DNA of 64,000 nucleotides from Streptomyces sp. cg36. GTDB taxonomy: Bacteria > Actinomycetota > Actinomycetes > Streptomycetales > Streptomycetaceae. Position numbers and translations under genes: made by a program. The notes beneath the pieces are model-generated. The model was not told where the DNA came from and did not search any database. It was given only the letters and a program-made list of their open reading frames with translations. The DNA lies in NCBI RefSeq assembly GCF_041080675.1, contig NZ_CP163520.1, positions 4,402,001-4,466,000 of the forward strand, written 5' to 3'. Positions 17,372-26,146 of the stretch are shown piece after piece; the stretch's first letter is position 1; every line of letters begins with the position of its first letter.

Positions 17372-18223
17372 TCACCCGAAGCCGAGCGCGTCGCGGCCGA
17401 GCGGAGGCACCAGCCCCTCGGCCGCGGCCCGTGTGAGCAGGCCGCGCACCGCGGCGTAGCCGTCCTCGCCCAAGTCGTGGGTGAACTCGTTGACGTAGAG
17501 CCCGATGTGCTGGTCGGCCACCGCCGGATCCATCTCCTGGGCGTGCTCGCGTACGTACGGCCGGGACGCCTCGGGATCGTCCCAGGCCATCCGGACGGAC
17601 GTCCTGATCACTTCGGCGAGTTCGCGCAGCTTCGGCCCGCCGAGCGAGCGGCGCGCGACGATGGCGCCCAGCGGGATCGGCAGCCCGGTGGTGGCCTCCC
17701 AGTGCTCGCCCATGTCGGCGAGCGCGTGCAGCCCGTACTCCTGGTACGTGAACCGGGCCTCGTGGATGACCAGTCCGGCGTCCACCCGCCCGTCCCGCAC
17801 GGCGGGCATGATCTCGTGGAACGGCAGCACGACGACCTCGCCGACCCCGTCGGGCACCACGTCCGCGGCCCAGAGCCGGAAGAGCAGGTACGCCGTCGAG
17901 CGCTCGCTGGGCACCGCGACCGTCTTCCCGGTCAGGTCGACGCCCGCCTCCCGGGTGAGCACCAGCGGGCCGCAGCCCCGGCCGAGCGCGCCGCCGCAGG
18001 GCAGCAGGGCGTACTCGTCGAGCACCCAGGGCAGCACCGCGTACGACACCTTCAGGACGTCGAGGCCGTCCTCGCCGCGCTCGGCGATGCCGTTGGTGAC
18101 GTCGATGTCGGCGAAGGTGACGTCGAGCTCGGGCGCGCCCGGCACCCGGCCGTGCGCCCAGGCGTCGAAGACGAACGTGTCGTTGGGGCAGGGCGAGTAG
18201 GCGATGCGCAGCGGCTCAGTCAT
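17372..18223 (-). CDS. mqnD: 1,4-dihydroxy-6-naphthoate synthase (futalosine pathway)
   Basis: A 283-residue enzyme of the MqnA/MqnD family that converts cyclic dehypoxanthinyl futalosine to 1,4-dihydroxy-6-naphthoate in the futalosine route to menaquinone. The start LRIAYSPCPNDTFVFDAWAH is diagnostic, followed by LDVTFADIDVTN, a periplasmic-binding-protein-like fold with VAVPSERSTAYLLF, VVLPFHEIMPAV and GLVIHEARFTYQEYGL. Its start overlaps the end of mqnB by 8 bases, so the two enzymes are co-translated. Presence of both argues that the organism makes menaquinone by this route, as Streptomyces do. Confidence 0.95.
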   Translation of the reverse strand: MTEPLRIAYSPCPNDTFVFDAWAHGRVPGAPELDVTFADIDVTNGIAERGEDGLDVLKVSYAVLPWVLDEYALLPCGGALGRGCGPLVLTREAGVDLTGKTVAVPSERSTAYLLFRLWAADVVPDGVGEVVVLPFHEIMPAVRDGRVDAGLVIHEARFTYQEYGLHALADMGEHWEATTGLPIPLGAIVARRSLGGPKLRELAEVIRTSVRMAWDDPEASRPYVREHAQEMDPAVADQHIGLYVNEFTHDLGEDGYAAVRGLLTRAAAEGLVPPLGRDALGFG

Positions 18224-18854
18224 GACCGTTCCAACTCTCCAGTACGGGCGGAAGCTTCCCGAAGGCGTCGGTGAGTGCCGCGAGCGCGTCCCCGATCCGC
18301 CAGGCGGAACGGTCGCGCGGGCCCACCGCGTTGGAGACCGCGCGGATCTCGGCGACGGGCGTGCCGTGCAGGGCCGCCGCCTCGGCGACCCCGAACCCCT
18401 CCATCGCCTCGGCCCCGGCGCCGGGGTGGCGGGCGGCCAGTTCGGCGGCGCGGGCGGCGGTGCCGGTGACGGTGGAGACGGTGAGGACCGGCGCGCACAG
18501 GGCGCCGGTGGCCGCGGCGAGGGCGGCGGCGAGCGCCCGCGGCGGCAGATGGGCGGACCGGCCGAACCCGAGCTCCTCGACGTCGAGGTAGCCGTCGGGC
18601 GTGTCGGCGCCGAGGTCGGCGGCGACGATCCGGGAGGCCACGACCAGCGATCCCACCGGCGCGGCGGGCCGGAACCCGCCGCCGATCCCGGCCGAGACCA
18701 CCAGGCCGTACGGGGCGCGGGCCAGCGCGGTCGCGGTGGCGGCGGCGGACGCGGCGGGGCCGACCCCGCCCGCGACCACGTCGAAGCCGTCCGGGCACGC
18801 CCTCGTGACCGCGTCCCGCTCGGCGGGGACCGCGGTCACGACCAGGACGCGCAC
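18216..18854 (-). CDS. mqnB: Futalosine hydrolase
   Basis: A 212-residue nucleosidase of the phosphorylase/MTAN fold that removes hypoxanthine from futalosine, the step before mqnC and mqnD. Visible marks are RVLVVTAVPAERDAV at the N-terminus, GLVVSAGIGGGF, a substrate-loop region with VSTVTGTAARA, and EAMEGFGVAEAAA followed by IRAVSNAVGPRDRS, where the Glu and Asp are expected to hold the purine. The GTG start at 18854 follows the upstream lipoprotein stop with a single base between, and its own end overlaps mqnD. Confidence 0.95.
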   Translation of the reverse strand: MRVLVVTAVPAERDAVTRACPDGFDVVAGGVGPAASAAATATALARAPYGLVVSAGIGGGFRPAAPVGSLVVASRIVAADLGADTPDGYLDVEELGFGRSAHLPPRALAAALAAATGALCAPVLTVSTVTGTAARAAELAARHPGAGAEAMEGFGVAEAAALHGTPVAEIRAVSNAVGPRDRSAWRIGDALAALTDAFGKLPPVLESWNGHD

Positions 18855-18855
18855 G

Positions 18856-19350
18856 TCAGCTGTCGTCGCGCTTGAGCGTGAAGCTCCACACCGACTTGGG
18901 CTTGTTCTTGTCGTTCACCTGAATGATGTTGATCTTCTTGGTCTTGGGCGCGGCGCTCTGCCCGCCGGTCGCGAACACGTCCGCGTTCGGGAACGAGCGG
19001 TACGTCTTGTTGGACGGCTCGGTGATCGGGTTGCCGTCGAGCACGGCCACCCACTTGTCACCGTGCTCGACGACGTCCGGGTCCACGCCCAGACGCAGGG
19101 TCGCACCCGGCGAGTAGTTGATCGTCTTCGACGTCTTCACGCTGCTGAGGCAGGTCGTGAGCTTTTCGTCGGACAGCACCTTGCCGTCGTTGCGGCAGGC
19201 GGCCTCGGCGTTCACCGAGCTCGTCCCGACCGTCACGGTCGCGAGGGGCGTCGGCTTGTCGCAGGCGGAGAGGACGAGGAGTCCCGCGGAGACGGCGCCG
19301 AGGGCGATGCCGGCCCGACGGGCCTTACCAGAGGTGAACGCAACGGTCAT
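18856..19350 (-). CDS. DUF2771-like lipoprotein, first gene of the mqnB-mqnD operon
   Basis: A 164-residue lipoprotein. Residues 1-30 form a signal with Arg-Arg, a hydrophobic core and lipobox Leu-Ser-Ala-Cys (Cys at 30). The mature part is a compact beta-rich domain (KPTPLATVTVGTSSVNAEAA, then two Cys at the ends of CRNDGKVLSDEKLTTC that may pair). I believe it belongs to DUF2771. Its stop lies 1 base before the mqnB GTG, so it is co-transcribed with the menaquinone genes. Whether this is functional or merely positional is unknown. Confidence 0.78.
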   Translation of the reverse strand: MTVAFTSGKARRAGIALGAVSAGLLVLSACDKPTPLATVTVGTSSVNAEAACRNDGKVLSDEKLTTCLSSVKTSKTINYSPGATLRLGVDPDVVEHGDKWVAVLDGNPITEPSNKTYRSFPNADVFATGGQSAAPKTKKINIIQVNDKNKPKSVWSFTLKRDDS

Positions 19351-19377
19351 GAGCCGAAGGCTATCGGTCCCCCGTGA

Positions 19378-20733
19378 TCACGCCACGCGCGGGTGTGGCG
19401 TGCCGCGCCGCGCGGAGCTCAGCAGCCCCCGTACGGAGGTGAGCGCGCCGACCGCGAGCAGCCCCGCCGCCACCGACATGCCCACCACCCCGTTCAGCGG
19501 CAGCACGATCCCTATGGCACCGCCCAGCACCCACGACATCTGCAGTGCGGTCTCCGAACGGGCGAACGCCGAGGTGCGCACCTCCTCGGGCACGTCGCGC
19601 TGGAGCATCGCGTCCAGCGACAGCTTCGCCAGCGCCTGGGTGAACCCGGCGGACGCGCCCAGCACCGCCATCAGCAGCCCGCTGAAGAAGGCCGCCGCGC
19701 ACACCGCCGCGCCCAGCGCCGCCAGCAGCGCCGCCACGATGATGATCTCCGGGCCCCGGGAGCGCAGCAGCGAGCCCGCCGCGGTGCCCAGCGCGTTGCC
19801 GACGCCCGCCGAGACGCCCACCACGGCCAGCGAGACGGCGGCGCTCTGCCCGGACAGCGGATGCTCGCGCAGCAGGAACGCCAGGAAGAAGATCAGGAAC
19901 CCGGAGAGGGAGCGCAGGGCGGCGTTGGCGATCAGCCCGTTCCGCACGGACGCGCCGACCGAGCGCAGCCCCGGCTTGCGCCCGCCGTGGTCGGACAGCC
20001 CCGCCTTGCTCTCGCCCTTGTCGGAGTCCACCTTGTGGTCGAGCGTGAAGGCCAGGAACGTGCCCGCCACGAAGACGCAGAACGCCCCGTAGAGCGGCCA
20101 CTGCGGCCCGATGTGCTGCAGCCCCGCGCCGATCGGGGCGGCGGCGGCCGTCGCCAGCAGCCCGGCGAGCGTCACCCGCGAATTGGCTTTGACCAGCGAG
20201 AACCGTGGTGGCAGCAGCCGTGGCACGACCGCGCTGCGCACCACCCCGTACGCCTTGGACGCCACCAGGACGCCCAGCGCCGCCGGATACAGCTCCAGGC
20301 CGCCGGTGGCCACCGCGCCCGACATCGTCAGCGCGAGGAGCGCCCGGGCGAGCATCGCGCCCGCCATCGCGGCGCGCCGGCCGTGCGGCATCCGGTCGAG
20401 CAGCGGGCCGATCACGGGGGCCAGGAGGGTGAACGGCGCCATCGTGATCGCCAGGTACAGCGCGACCCGGCCGCGGGCCTGGTCGGTGGGGACGGAGAAG
20501 AACACGGTGGACGCCAGGGCCACGGTGATCATCACGTCGCCCGCGCCGTTCACCGCGTGCAGTTCGATGAGTTTGCCCAGGCCCGACTCACCGGCGCCGT
20601 GCGCGTGCGTCGCCTTTCGGATGGAACGCGCGGTGCCCGTGAAGGGTGTGTGCAGCGCTTTGCCGACCGTCCGCCCCGCCCTGCGGAGGGGACCGGCCTC
20701 GTCGGTGGACCTCGCGGTAGCCACATCAGTCAT
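19378..20733 (-). CDS. MFS transporter
   Basis: A 451-residue polytopic protein with about twelve hydrophobic segments, beginning after a roughly 60-residue cytoplasmic N-terminus. The first helix region is VNGAGDVMITVALASTVFFS; the loop VIGPLLDRMPHGRRAAMAG is an MFS loop 2-3 signature (G-x-x-x-D-R-x-x-x-R). The second half has LSLDAMLQRDVPEEVRTSAF, a conserved cytoplasmic segment of a drug-efflux-like actinobacterial subgroup. ATG at 20733 is chosen; an ATG 24 bases upstream is possible. It is transcribed just upstream of the lipoprotein-mqn operon with a 27-base gap, so it may be co-transcribed. Substrate unknown. Confidence 0.8.
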   Translation of the reverse strand: MTDVATARSTDEAGPLRRAGRTVGKALHTPFTGTARSIRKATHAHGAGESGLGKLIELHAVNGAGDVMITVALASTVFFSVPTDQARGRVALYLAITMAPFTLLAPVIGPLLDRMPHGRRAAMAGAMLARALLALTMSGAVATGGLELYPAALGVLVASKAYGVVRSAVVPRLLPPRFSLVKANSRVTLAGLLATAAAAPIGAGLQHIGPQWPLYGAFCVFVAGTFLAFTLDHKVDSDKGESKAGLSDHGGRKPGLRSVGASVRNGLIANAALRSLSGFLIFFLAFLLREHPLSGQSAAVSLAVVGVSAGVGNALGTAAGSLLRSRGPEIIIVAALLAALGAAVCAAAFFSGLLMAVLGASAGFTQALAKLSLDAMLQRDVPEEVRTSAFARSETALQMSWVLGGAIGIVLPLNGVVGMSVAAGLLAVGALTSVRGLLSSARRGTPHPRVA

Positions 20734-21016
20734 AGTGCCCCAACCCCGTCTGACCATGACGTACCGACGGGGATTCGGACCGGCAGGTGGGCCACGGGCC
20801 GGGAAGGGGGTAGCGTGACAGGCGCGCCGCCCGCGGCTGCCCATGGCCGCGCGCCTCTCCGCGATCCCGCAGAATGGATGGCGAAAGGCGCGCCCCTGAT
20901 CAGCTCACGGCCCGGGCGCGGACGTCGACGCGGCCCCCTGGTCCGCTCCGTCCGCGACTCGTACGTACGCGGTCCCCGGCGCACCCGTGAGACGGCGTAG
21001 GAGAGAAGCGAGACCT

Positions 21017-21925
21017 GTGAGTGCTGCGACGACGCGAAGCCGTACCCCCGACCGCCTGTGCGCCGAAGCGGTCGACCTCGCCCGGGAGGCGGCCGAGGAG
21101 GCCGCACACCCCGGTGTGGTCGGCGAACATGTATCGGCCGTGGCCGAGGGCGACCGGGTCGTCACCCACTTCTTCGAGTGCAAGGAGCCGGGCTACCGGG
21201 GCTGGCGCTGGGCGGTGACCGTCGCGCGGGCCTCCCGCGCCAAGCAGGTCACCCTCGACGAGACGGTCCTGCTGCCCGGCCCCGACGCGCTCCAGGCGCC
21301 CGAATGGGTGCCGTGGAGCGAACGGCTGCGTCCGGGTGACATGGGCCCCGGCGACCTGCTGCCCACCGAGGCCGACGACCTGCGCCTGGAGCCCGGCTAC
21401 AGCGGCGAGGACGCGCCGCCGCCGAACTCCGCGGTCTCCGAGGAGATGGCCGAGCGGGTCGAGGCCGAGGACGCGGAGCTGGTCTCCCGGCCCGACACCT
21501 CGCGCGGCTCGATCGCGGCGGTCGCCGAGGAGCTCGGCATGCGCCGGGCGCGGGTCCTGTCGCGGTACGGGCTGCACGTGGCGGCGGACCGCTGGGACGA
21601 GGCGTTCGGGGCGAAGACCCCGATGGCGCAGGCCGCGCCCGCGTCCTGCGTGTCGTGCGCCTTCCTGGTGCCGCTGGCCGGGTCCCTGCGGCAGGCGTTC
21701 GGGATCTGCGCCAACGAATTCGGCCCGGCCGACGGGCGTGTCGTCTCCCTGTCCTACGGCTGCGGCGGCCACTCGGAGGCCGCGGTCATGCCGAAGCCGC
21801 CGAAGCCGGCGGCGCCGGTGCTGGACACGGTGGGGGCGGATGCGCTGCTGCTGCGTCCGGTGGCGGACGGGGGCTCGGTGGAGGCGTCCCCCGACCGGGA
21901 CTCGGAGGACCTGGGCCACTCATAG
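21017..21925 (+). CDS. DUF3027 protein
   Basis: A 302-residue protein of the actinobacterial DUF3027 family, function unknown. The N-terminal half starts with a helical RLCAEAVDLAREAAEEAA, then GEHVSAVAEGDRVVTHFFEC and KEPGYRGWRWAVTVARA. In the second half CVSCAF and ICANEFGP...GCGGHSE supply four Cys and a His in a zinc-ribbon-like spacing. No membrane segment. GTG at 21017 gives the family's usual start; AGGAG lies about 13 bases upstream. The 283 bases between this gene and the divergent MFS gene show nothing I can name. It is followed by the first dispersed-repeat array. Confidence 0.82.
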   Translation: MSAATTRSRTPDRLCAEAVDLAREAAEEAAHPGVVGEHVSAVAEGDRVVTHFFECKEPGYRGWRWAVTVARASRAKQVTLDETVLLPGPDALQAPEWVPWSERLRPGDMGPGDLLPTEADDLRLEPGYSGEDAPPPNSAVSEEMAERVEAEDAELVSRPDTSRGSIAAVAEELGMRRARVLSRYGLHVAADRWDEAFGAKTPMAQAAPASCVSCAFLVPLAGSLRQAFGICANEFGPADGRVVSLSYGCGGHSEAAVMPKPPKPAAPVLDTVGADALLLRPVADGGSVEASPDRDSEDLGHS

Positions 21926-21968
21926 CCTCCGGGCCCGCCCGCGCGCCTTCTCGGTCCGGAACCTCGTC

Positions 21969-22427
21969 CGCGGGCCGGTCGGGGCTGGCCGCGCAGTTCC
22001 CCGCGCCCCTTTGGGGTGGGTTTTTGTCTGCGGGCCGGTGGGGGGCTGGTCGCGCAGTTCCCCGCGCCCCTGGAAACCCGTTTTCGTCTGCGGGCCGTGG
22101 TCGCTTCTCGCGCAGTTCCCCGCGCCCCTGGGAAACCGGCCTTCGTCTGCGGGTCGTGCTCGCTTCTCGCGCAGTTCCCCGCGCCCCTCGTGGGGCGGTG
22201 GGGGCTGGTCGCGTCGTTCCCCGCGCCCCTGAAACGCCCGTGGCCGAGCCGGCTGCTCCGGCTGAGCCGTACCCCCTAGGGGCGCGGGGAACTGCGCGAG
22301 TAAGCCAGCACGGTCTGCGGACGACAGCGGGGTTGGGGGCGCGGGGAACTGTGCGAGGAGCGATCGCCGGGCCGCAGACGTACATCCGGCTCATGAGGGG
22401 CGCGGGCAACCGCCGCCGGGCCGCAGG
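21969..22427. repeat. Dispersed-repeat array A: five forward then three reverse copies
   Basis: The roughly 46-base unit runs (T)CTGCGGGCCG...GGCTGGTC followed by GCGCAGTTCCCCGCGCCCCT. Forward copies end at 22010, 22071, 22129, 22188 and 22230 (the last has GCGTCG for GCGCAG). Reverse copies begin at 22278, 22335 and 22396 (the last degenerate). Forward and reverse copies therefore meet with their CGCGCCCCT ends facing, so a transcript through the array could fold into one long hairpin. The region from 21926 to 22531 contains no gene. A 59-base block at 22242-22300 covering the first reverse copy recurs at 25697-25754. Confidence 0.95.
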
Positions 22428-22531
22428 TGAACGCTCCACACCGGAGGCGCGGGCCCGGGAGGGCCGGGGGAGGGGTGGACGCGGTACCTTCGGGCTCAGG
22501 GTTCGGTGGACGCAAGAAGCGGAGTGCGCGC

Positions 22532-25500
22532 GTGATCGTGAAGGCGACAACGATCGAGGGCGCCGACCCGTTCGGCACGGCCCGGCTGCGCCGAGGCGTG
22601 GTGGACGCCTGGGCCGCCACCCCCGCCCGCTTCCGCGAGGACGCCAACGCCGAGGAGGACCTCGCCCTCGGCGGCTACCGCGACCGCCTCGTCGTGGAGC
22701 TCGCCCAGAACGCCGCCGACGCGGCGGCCCGCGCGGGCGTCCCCGGCCGCCTCCGCCTCACCCTGCACCCCGGCGCCCCGGGCGAGCAGCCGGTCCTGGC
22801 CGCCGCCAACACCGGCACCCCCCTGGACGCCACGGGCGTGGAGTCGCTCTCCACGCTCCGCGCCTCCGCCAAGCGCCGCGACGCCGGGACCTCGGTCGGC
22901 CGGTTCGGCGTCGGCTTCGCCGCGGTCCTCGCCGTCAGCGACGAGCCCGCCGTCGTCGGCCGTACCGGCGGGGTGCGCTGGTCGCTGGCCGAGGCCCGCG
23001 ACCTGGCCGCCGAGGCCGCCCGCTTCAGCCCGGGCCTCGGCGACGAGCTGCGCCGCCGCGACGGCCACGTACCGCTGCTGCGGCTCCCGCTGCCCGCCGA
23101 GGGCAGCGCCCCCGAGGGCTACGACACGGTCGTCGTCCTGCCGCTGCGCGACGAGCCCGCCGAGGACCTGGTGCGCCGTCTGCTCGCGGAGATCGACGAC
23201 GCGCTGCTGCTGACCCTGCCCGGCCTGGTCGAGGTCGTCGTCGACACCCCGGACGGCACCCGCGTACTGCGCCGCTCCGAGCAGGACGGCTACGTCCACA
23301 TCGACGACACCCGCGACGGCCTCAACCGCTGGCGGACCGTCAGCGCCGCCGGGGCGCTGGAGCCCGCGCTCCTCGCGGACCGGCCCGTCGAGGAACGGCT
23401 GCGCCCGCACTGGTCGGTGACCTGGGCCGTCCCCGTCGATCTGGACGGCGCCCCCCAGCGCCCCCGCACGGCCCCCGTCGTGCACGCGCCCACCCCCACC
23501 GACGAGCCCCTCGGCGTACCCGCCCTGCTCATCGCCTCGCTGCCGCTGGACACCGCCCGCCGCCACCCGGCCCCCGGCCCGCTCACCGACTTCCTGGTGG
23601 AGCGCGCGGCCGAGGCGTACGCCGCGCTCCTCGGCGACTGGCAGCCCGTCTCCACCGGCACCCTCGACCTGGTGCCCGGTCCGCTGGGCCGGGGCGAGCT
23701 GGACGGGGCGCTGCGCGCCGCCGTTCTGGAGCGGCTGCCCCGCGTCGCGTTCCTGGCCCCCGCCGTGCCCTCCGAAGAGCTGCCCGCGCTGCGGCCGTTC
23801 GAGGCCGAGGTGGTAGAGGGCGCGGGCGCCGACACCGTGAAGGTGCTGGCCGAGGTGCTGCCGACGCTGCTGCCCGCCGGTCTGGAGCGCCGCGCCGAGC
23901 TGCGCACGCTGGGCGTGGGCCGGCTGCCGCTGGGCGACGCCATCGAGCGGATCGGCGGCGCCGAGCGCGCCCCCGAGTGGTGGTACCGGCTCTACGACAC
24001 GCTCGCCGGGGTCGACCCGGACCGGCTCAGCGGGCTGCCCGTACCGCTGTCGGACGGGCGTACCGCCGTCGGCCCGCGCCAGATCCTGCTGCCGCTCGCC
24101 GACACCCCCGCCGACCTCGCCCGGCTCGGTCTGAAGGTCGCGCACGCGGCTGCCGCGCACCCCCTCCTGGAGAAGCTCGGCGCCCTCCCGGCCACGCCCC
24201 GGGCCGTGCTGACGACGGCTCAGGTGCGGGCGGCGGTCGCCGGGTCCCTGGACGGCGGGGAGATCTGGGACGAGGACGCGCCGGACGCCGACGAACTCGC
24301 CGAGACCGTACTGGCGCTGGTGCGGGACGCCGGGCTCGAACCCGGCGACGAGCCCTGGCTGGGCGCGCTCGCCCTGCCCGACGAGGACGGCGAGCTCGCC
24401 CCCGCCGGTGAACTCGTGCTGCCCGGAAGCCCGTTCGCGTCCGTCGTGCGCGCGGGCGAACTCGCCGAGGTCGACGCCGAGCTGGCCGAGCGCTGGGGCG
24501 AGCAGCCGCTGGCCGCCTGCGGCGTGCTGGCCACGTTCGCGCTGGTGCGCGCCACCGATGTGGTCCTCGACCCGGACGAACTGGAGCCCCGCGACGGCGA
24601 CTTCGCCGAACCCGACGACGCCGGGCTCCTGGACGCCGTCGACGTGTGGTGCGAGGACCTGCTGGACCAGCTGCCGCACACCCCGGTGCCGCCGGTGGCC
24701 ACCGAGATCGTGGCGGTCCGCGACCTCGACCTGGTCGACGACGACGCCTGGCCGCGGGCGCTGGCGATGCTCGCCCGGCCGCCGCTGCGGGACGCCCTCA
24801 CCCAGCCCGTACGCGTCCTGCTGCCGGACGGCACGACCGAGACGGTCCGCCCGTACACGGCGTGGTGGCTGCGCGGCCACCCCGTACTCGGCGGACGCCG
24901 CCCGGCGGGTCTGCGCGCGGCGGGCTCCGACCCGCTGCTGTCCGGGCTGTACGAGTCGGCCGACGCGACCGGGTTCGACGACGAACAGGTCCTGCGGGCG
25001 CTGGGGGTGCGCACCTCGGTGGCGGCGCTGCTTGACGAGCCCGGCGGCGCGGCCGAGCTGCTCGCCCGCCTCGCCGACGACGGCCTCCCCGTCACCGGCG
25101 CCCAGCTCCACGCCCTCTACACCGCGCTGGCCGACCTCGACCCCGAGCAGGTCACGCTGCCGGACGAGCTGCGCGCGGTGGTCGACGGGGAGGTACGGGT
25201 GGTGGACGCGGCCGACGCGGTGGTCGCCGACGCGCCCGACCTGCTGCCGCTCACCGACGGGCTGCCGCTGCTGCCCGTCGCCCCGGCCCGGGCGGCCGAG
25301 CTGGCCGAGCTGCTCCAGGTGCGGCGGCTCGGTGAGACGGCGTCGGCCGAGGTGACGACGGTCGGCACGGAACACGAGGTGCCGGAGCCGGTACGGACAC
25401 TGCTCGGACCGGCCGCCCCGCTCTCGTACTTCGAGCACGAGGAGCTGCTGGCGGGCGGCGTCGAGCTCGACTGGCGCCGCGCGCCCGACGGGGCCGTCCA

Positions 25501-25636
25501 CGCGGCCACCCTGGAGGGCGTCGCCGCCGGCCTCGCCTGGGCGGCGGGCCAGTGGCCCCGCCGCTTCGAGGTGGCGGCCCTCCTGGAGGACCCGACCCGC
25601 ACGACGGAACTGTCCCGGGCCCGCTGGTTCGACTGA
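22532..25636 (+). CDS. Large Hsp90-like/sacsin-type GHKL ATPase
   Basis: A 1034-residue cytoplasmic protein. The first 200 residues form a GHKL ATP-binding fold like Hsp90 and sacsin: ELAQNAADA at about 56-64 is the N-box (Glu, Asn, Asp), ANTGTPLDA at 92-100 the second ATP-binding loop, and VGRFGVGFAAVL at 122-133 the glycine box. The remaining 800 residues are acidic, Leu/Ala-rich and have no catalytic motif I recognise; the C-terminal part may be a client or nucleic-acid-binding region. Related proteins are annotated as molecular chaperone Hsp90 or sacsin-like in Streptomyces, without known clients. GTG at 22532 has GGAG 7 bases upstream. The gene is bracketed by repeat arrays A and B. Confidence 0.85.
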   Translation: MIVKATTIEGADPFGTARLRRGVVDAWAATPARFREDANAEEDLALGGYRDRLVVELAQNAADAAARAGVPGRLRLTLHPGAPGEQPVLAAANTGTPLDATGVESLSTLRASAKRRDAGTSVGRFGVGFAAVLAVSDEPAVVGRTGGVRWSLAEARDLAAEAARFSPGLGDELRRRDGHVPLLRLPLPAEGSAPEGYDTVVVLPLRDEPAEDLVRRLLAEIDDALLLTLPGLVEVVVDTPDGTRVLRRSEQDGYVHIDDTRDGLNRWRTVSAAGALEPALLADRPVEERLRPHWSVTWAVPVDLDGAPQRPRTAPVVHAPTPTDEPLGVPALLIASLPLDTARRHPAPGPLTDFLVERAAEAYAALLGDWQPVSTGTLDLVPGPLGRGELDGALRAAVLERLPRVAFLAPAVPSEELPALRPFEAEVVEGAGADTVKVLAEVLPTLLPAGLERRAELRTLGVGRLPLGDAIERIGGAERAPEWWYRLYDTLAGVDPDRLSGLPVPLSDGRTAVGPRQILLPLADTPADLARLGLKVAHAAAAHPLLEKLGALPATPRAVLTTAQVRAAVAGSLDGGEIWDEDAPDADELAETVLALVRDAGLEPGDEPWLGALALPDEDGELAPAGELVLPGSPFASVVRAGELAEVDAELAERWGEQPLAACGVLATFALVRATDVVLDPDELEPRDGDFAEPDDAGLLDAVDVWCEDLLDQLPHTPVPPVATEIVAVRDLDLVDDDAWPRALAMLARPPLRDALTQPVRVLLPDGTTETVRPYTAWWLRGHPVLGGRRPAGLRAAGSDPLLSGLYESADATGFDDEQVLRALGVRTSVAALLDEPGGAAELLARLADDGLPVTGAQLHALYTALADLDPEQVTLPDELRAVVDGEVRVVDAADAVVADAPDLLPLTDGLPLLPVAPARAAELAELLQVRRLGETASAEVTTVGTEHEVPEPVRTLLGPAAPLSYFEHEELLAGGVELDWRRAPDGAVHAATLEGVAAGLAWAAGQWPRRFEVAALLEDPTRTTELSRARWFD

Positions 25637-25696
25637 CCCCGGGTGCGCTTGGGCCCGCCCCCCCCGGCCGAGGGGCGATCTTGGCCGGGCCACCAG

Positions 25697-26023
25697 GGCC
25701 GAGCCGGCTGCTCCGGCTGAGCCGTACCCCTAGGGGCGCGGGGAACTGCGCGAGAAGCGGGCACGGTCCGCAGATGAAGGTGGGTTTCTTCAGGGGCGCG
25801 GGGAACTGCGCGAGAGGCGGGCACGGTCCGCAGACGGCATCGGGTTTCAGGGGCGCGGGGAACTGCGCGAGCCTTTGTCTGCGGGCCGGTGGGGGCTGGT
25901 CGCGCAGTTCCCCGCGCCCCTGGTGGCCGGCGGGCAAAGCCCCGGCCAAATGGGGCTGGTGGGACTGCGCACGTCTTTGTCTGCGGGCCGGTGGGGGCTG
26001 GTCGCGCAGTTCCCCGCGCCCCT
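25697..26023. repeat. Dispersed-repeat array B: three reverse then two full forward copies
   Basis: Reverse copies begin at 25732, 25792 and 25849; forward copies span 25874-25921 and 25976-26023 and are identical to each other over 48 bases. A degenerate forward fragment lies between them near 25950. The orientation (reverse then forward) is opposite to that in arrays A and C. The block 25697-25754 repeats 22242-22300 with one base missing. The array sits between the convergent ends of the Hsp90-like gene and the P-type ATPase gene. Confidence 0.95.
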
Positions 26024-26046
26024 ATGGGGCCGGGTCATAGGCAATG

Positions 26047-26108
26047 CCCCGTGCCCCTGTGCGGCCGGGCCGCAGGCGCAGCCCCGTGCCCCTGTGCGGC
26101 CGGGCCGT
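26047..26108. repeat. 35-bp tandem duplication
   Basis: The phrase CCCCGTGCCCCTGTGCGGCC plus GGGCCG occurs twice in tandem, from 26047 and again 35 bases later, ending at about 26108. It adjoins array B but is a different sequence. No gene lies between here and the P-type ATPase stop at 26147. Confidence 0.85.
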
Positions 26109-26146
26109 AGAGAAAGGTCCGGCCAGAAGATGGTGCGGGCAGTGGA

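Noticed and set aside
21926..22531. Open frames through repeat array A coding for SSPRP-type repeated peptides
   Set aside because: They arise from the repeated DNA element in all frames, without a consistent start or ribosome site.
21969..26108. CRISPR array
   Set aside because: The repeats occur in both orientations with irregular spacing and similar, not unique, spacers, and no cas genes are present.
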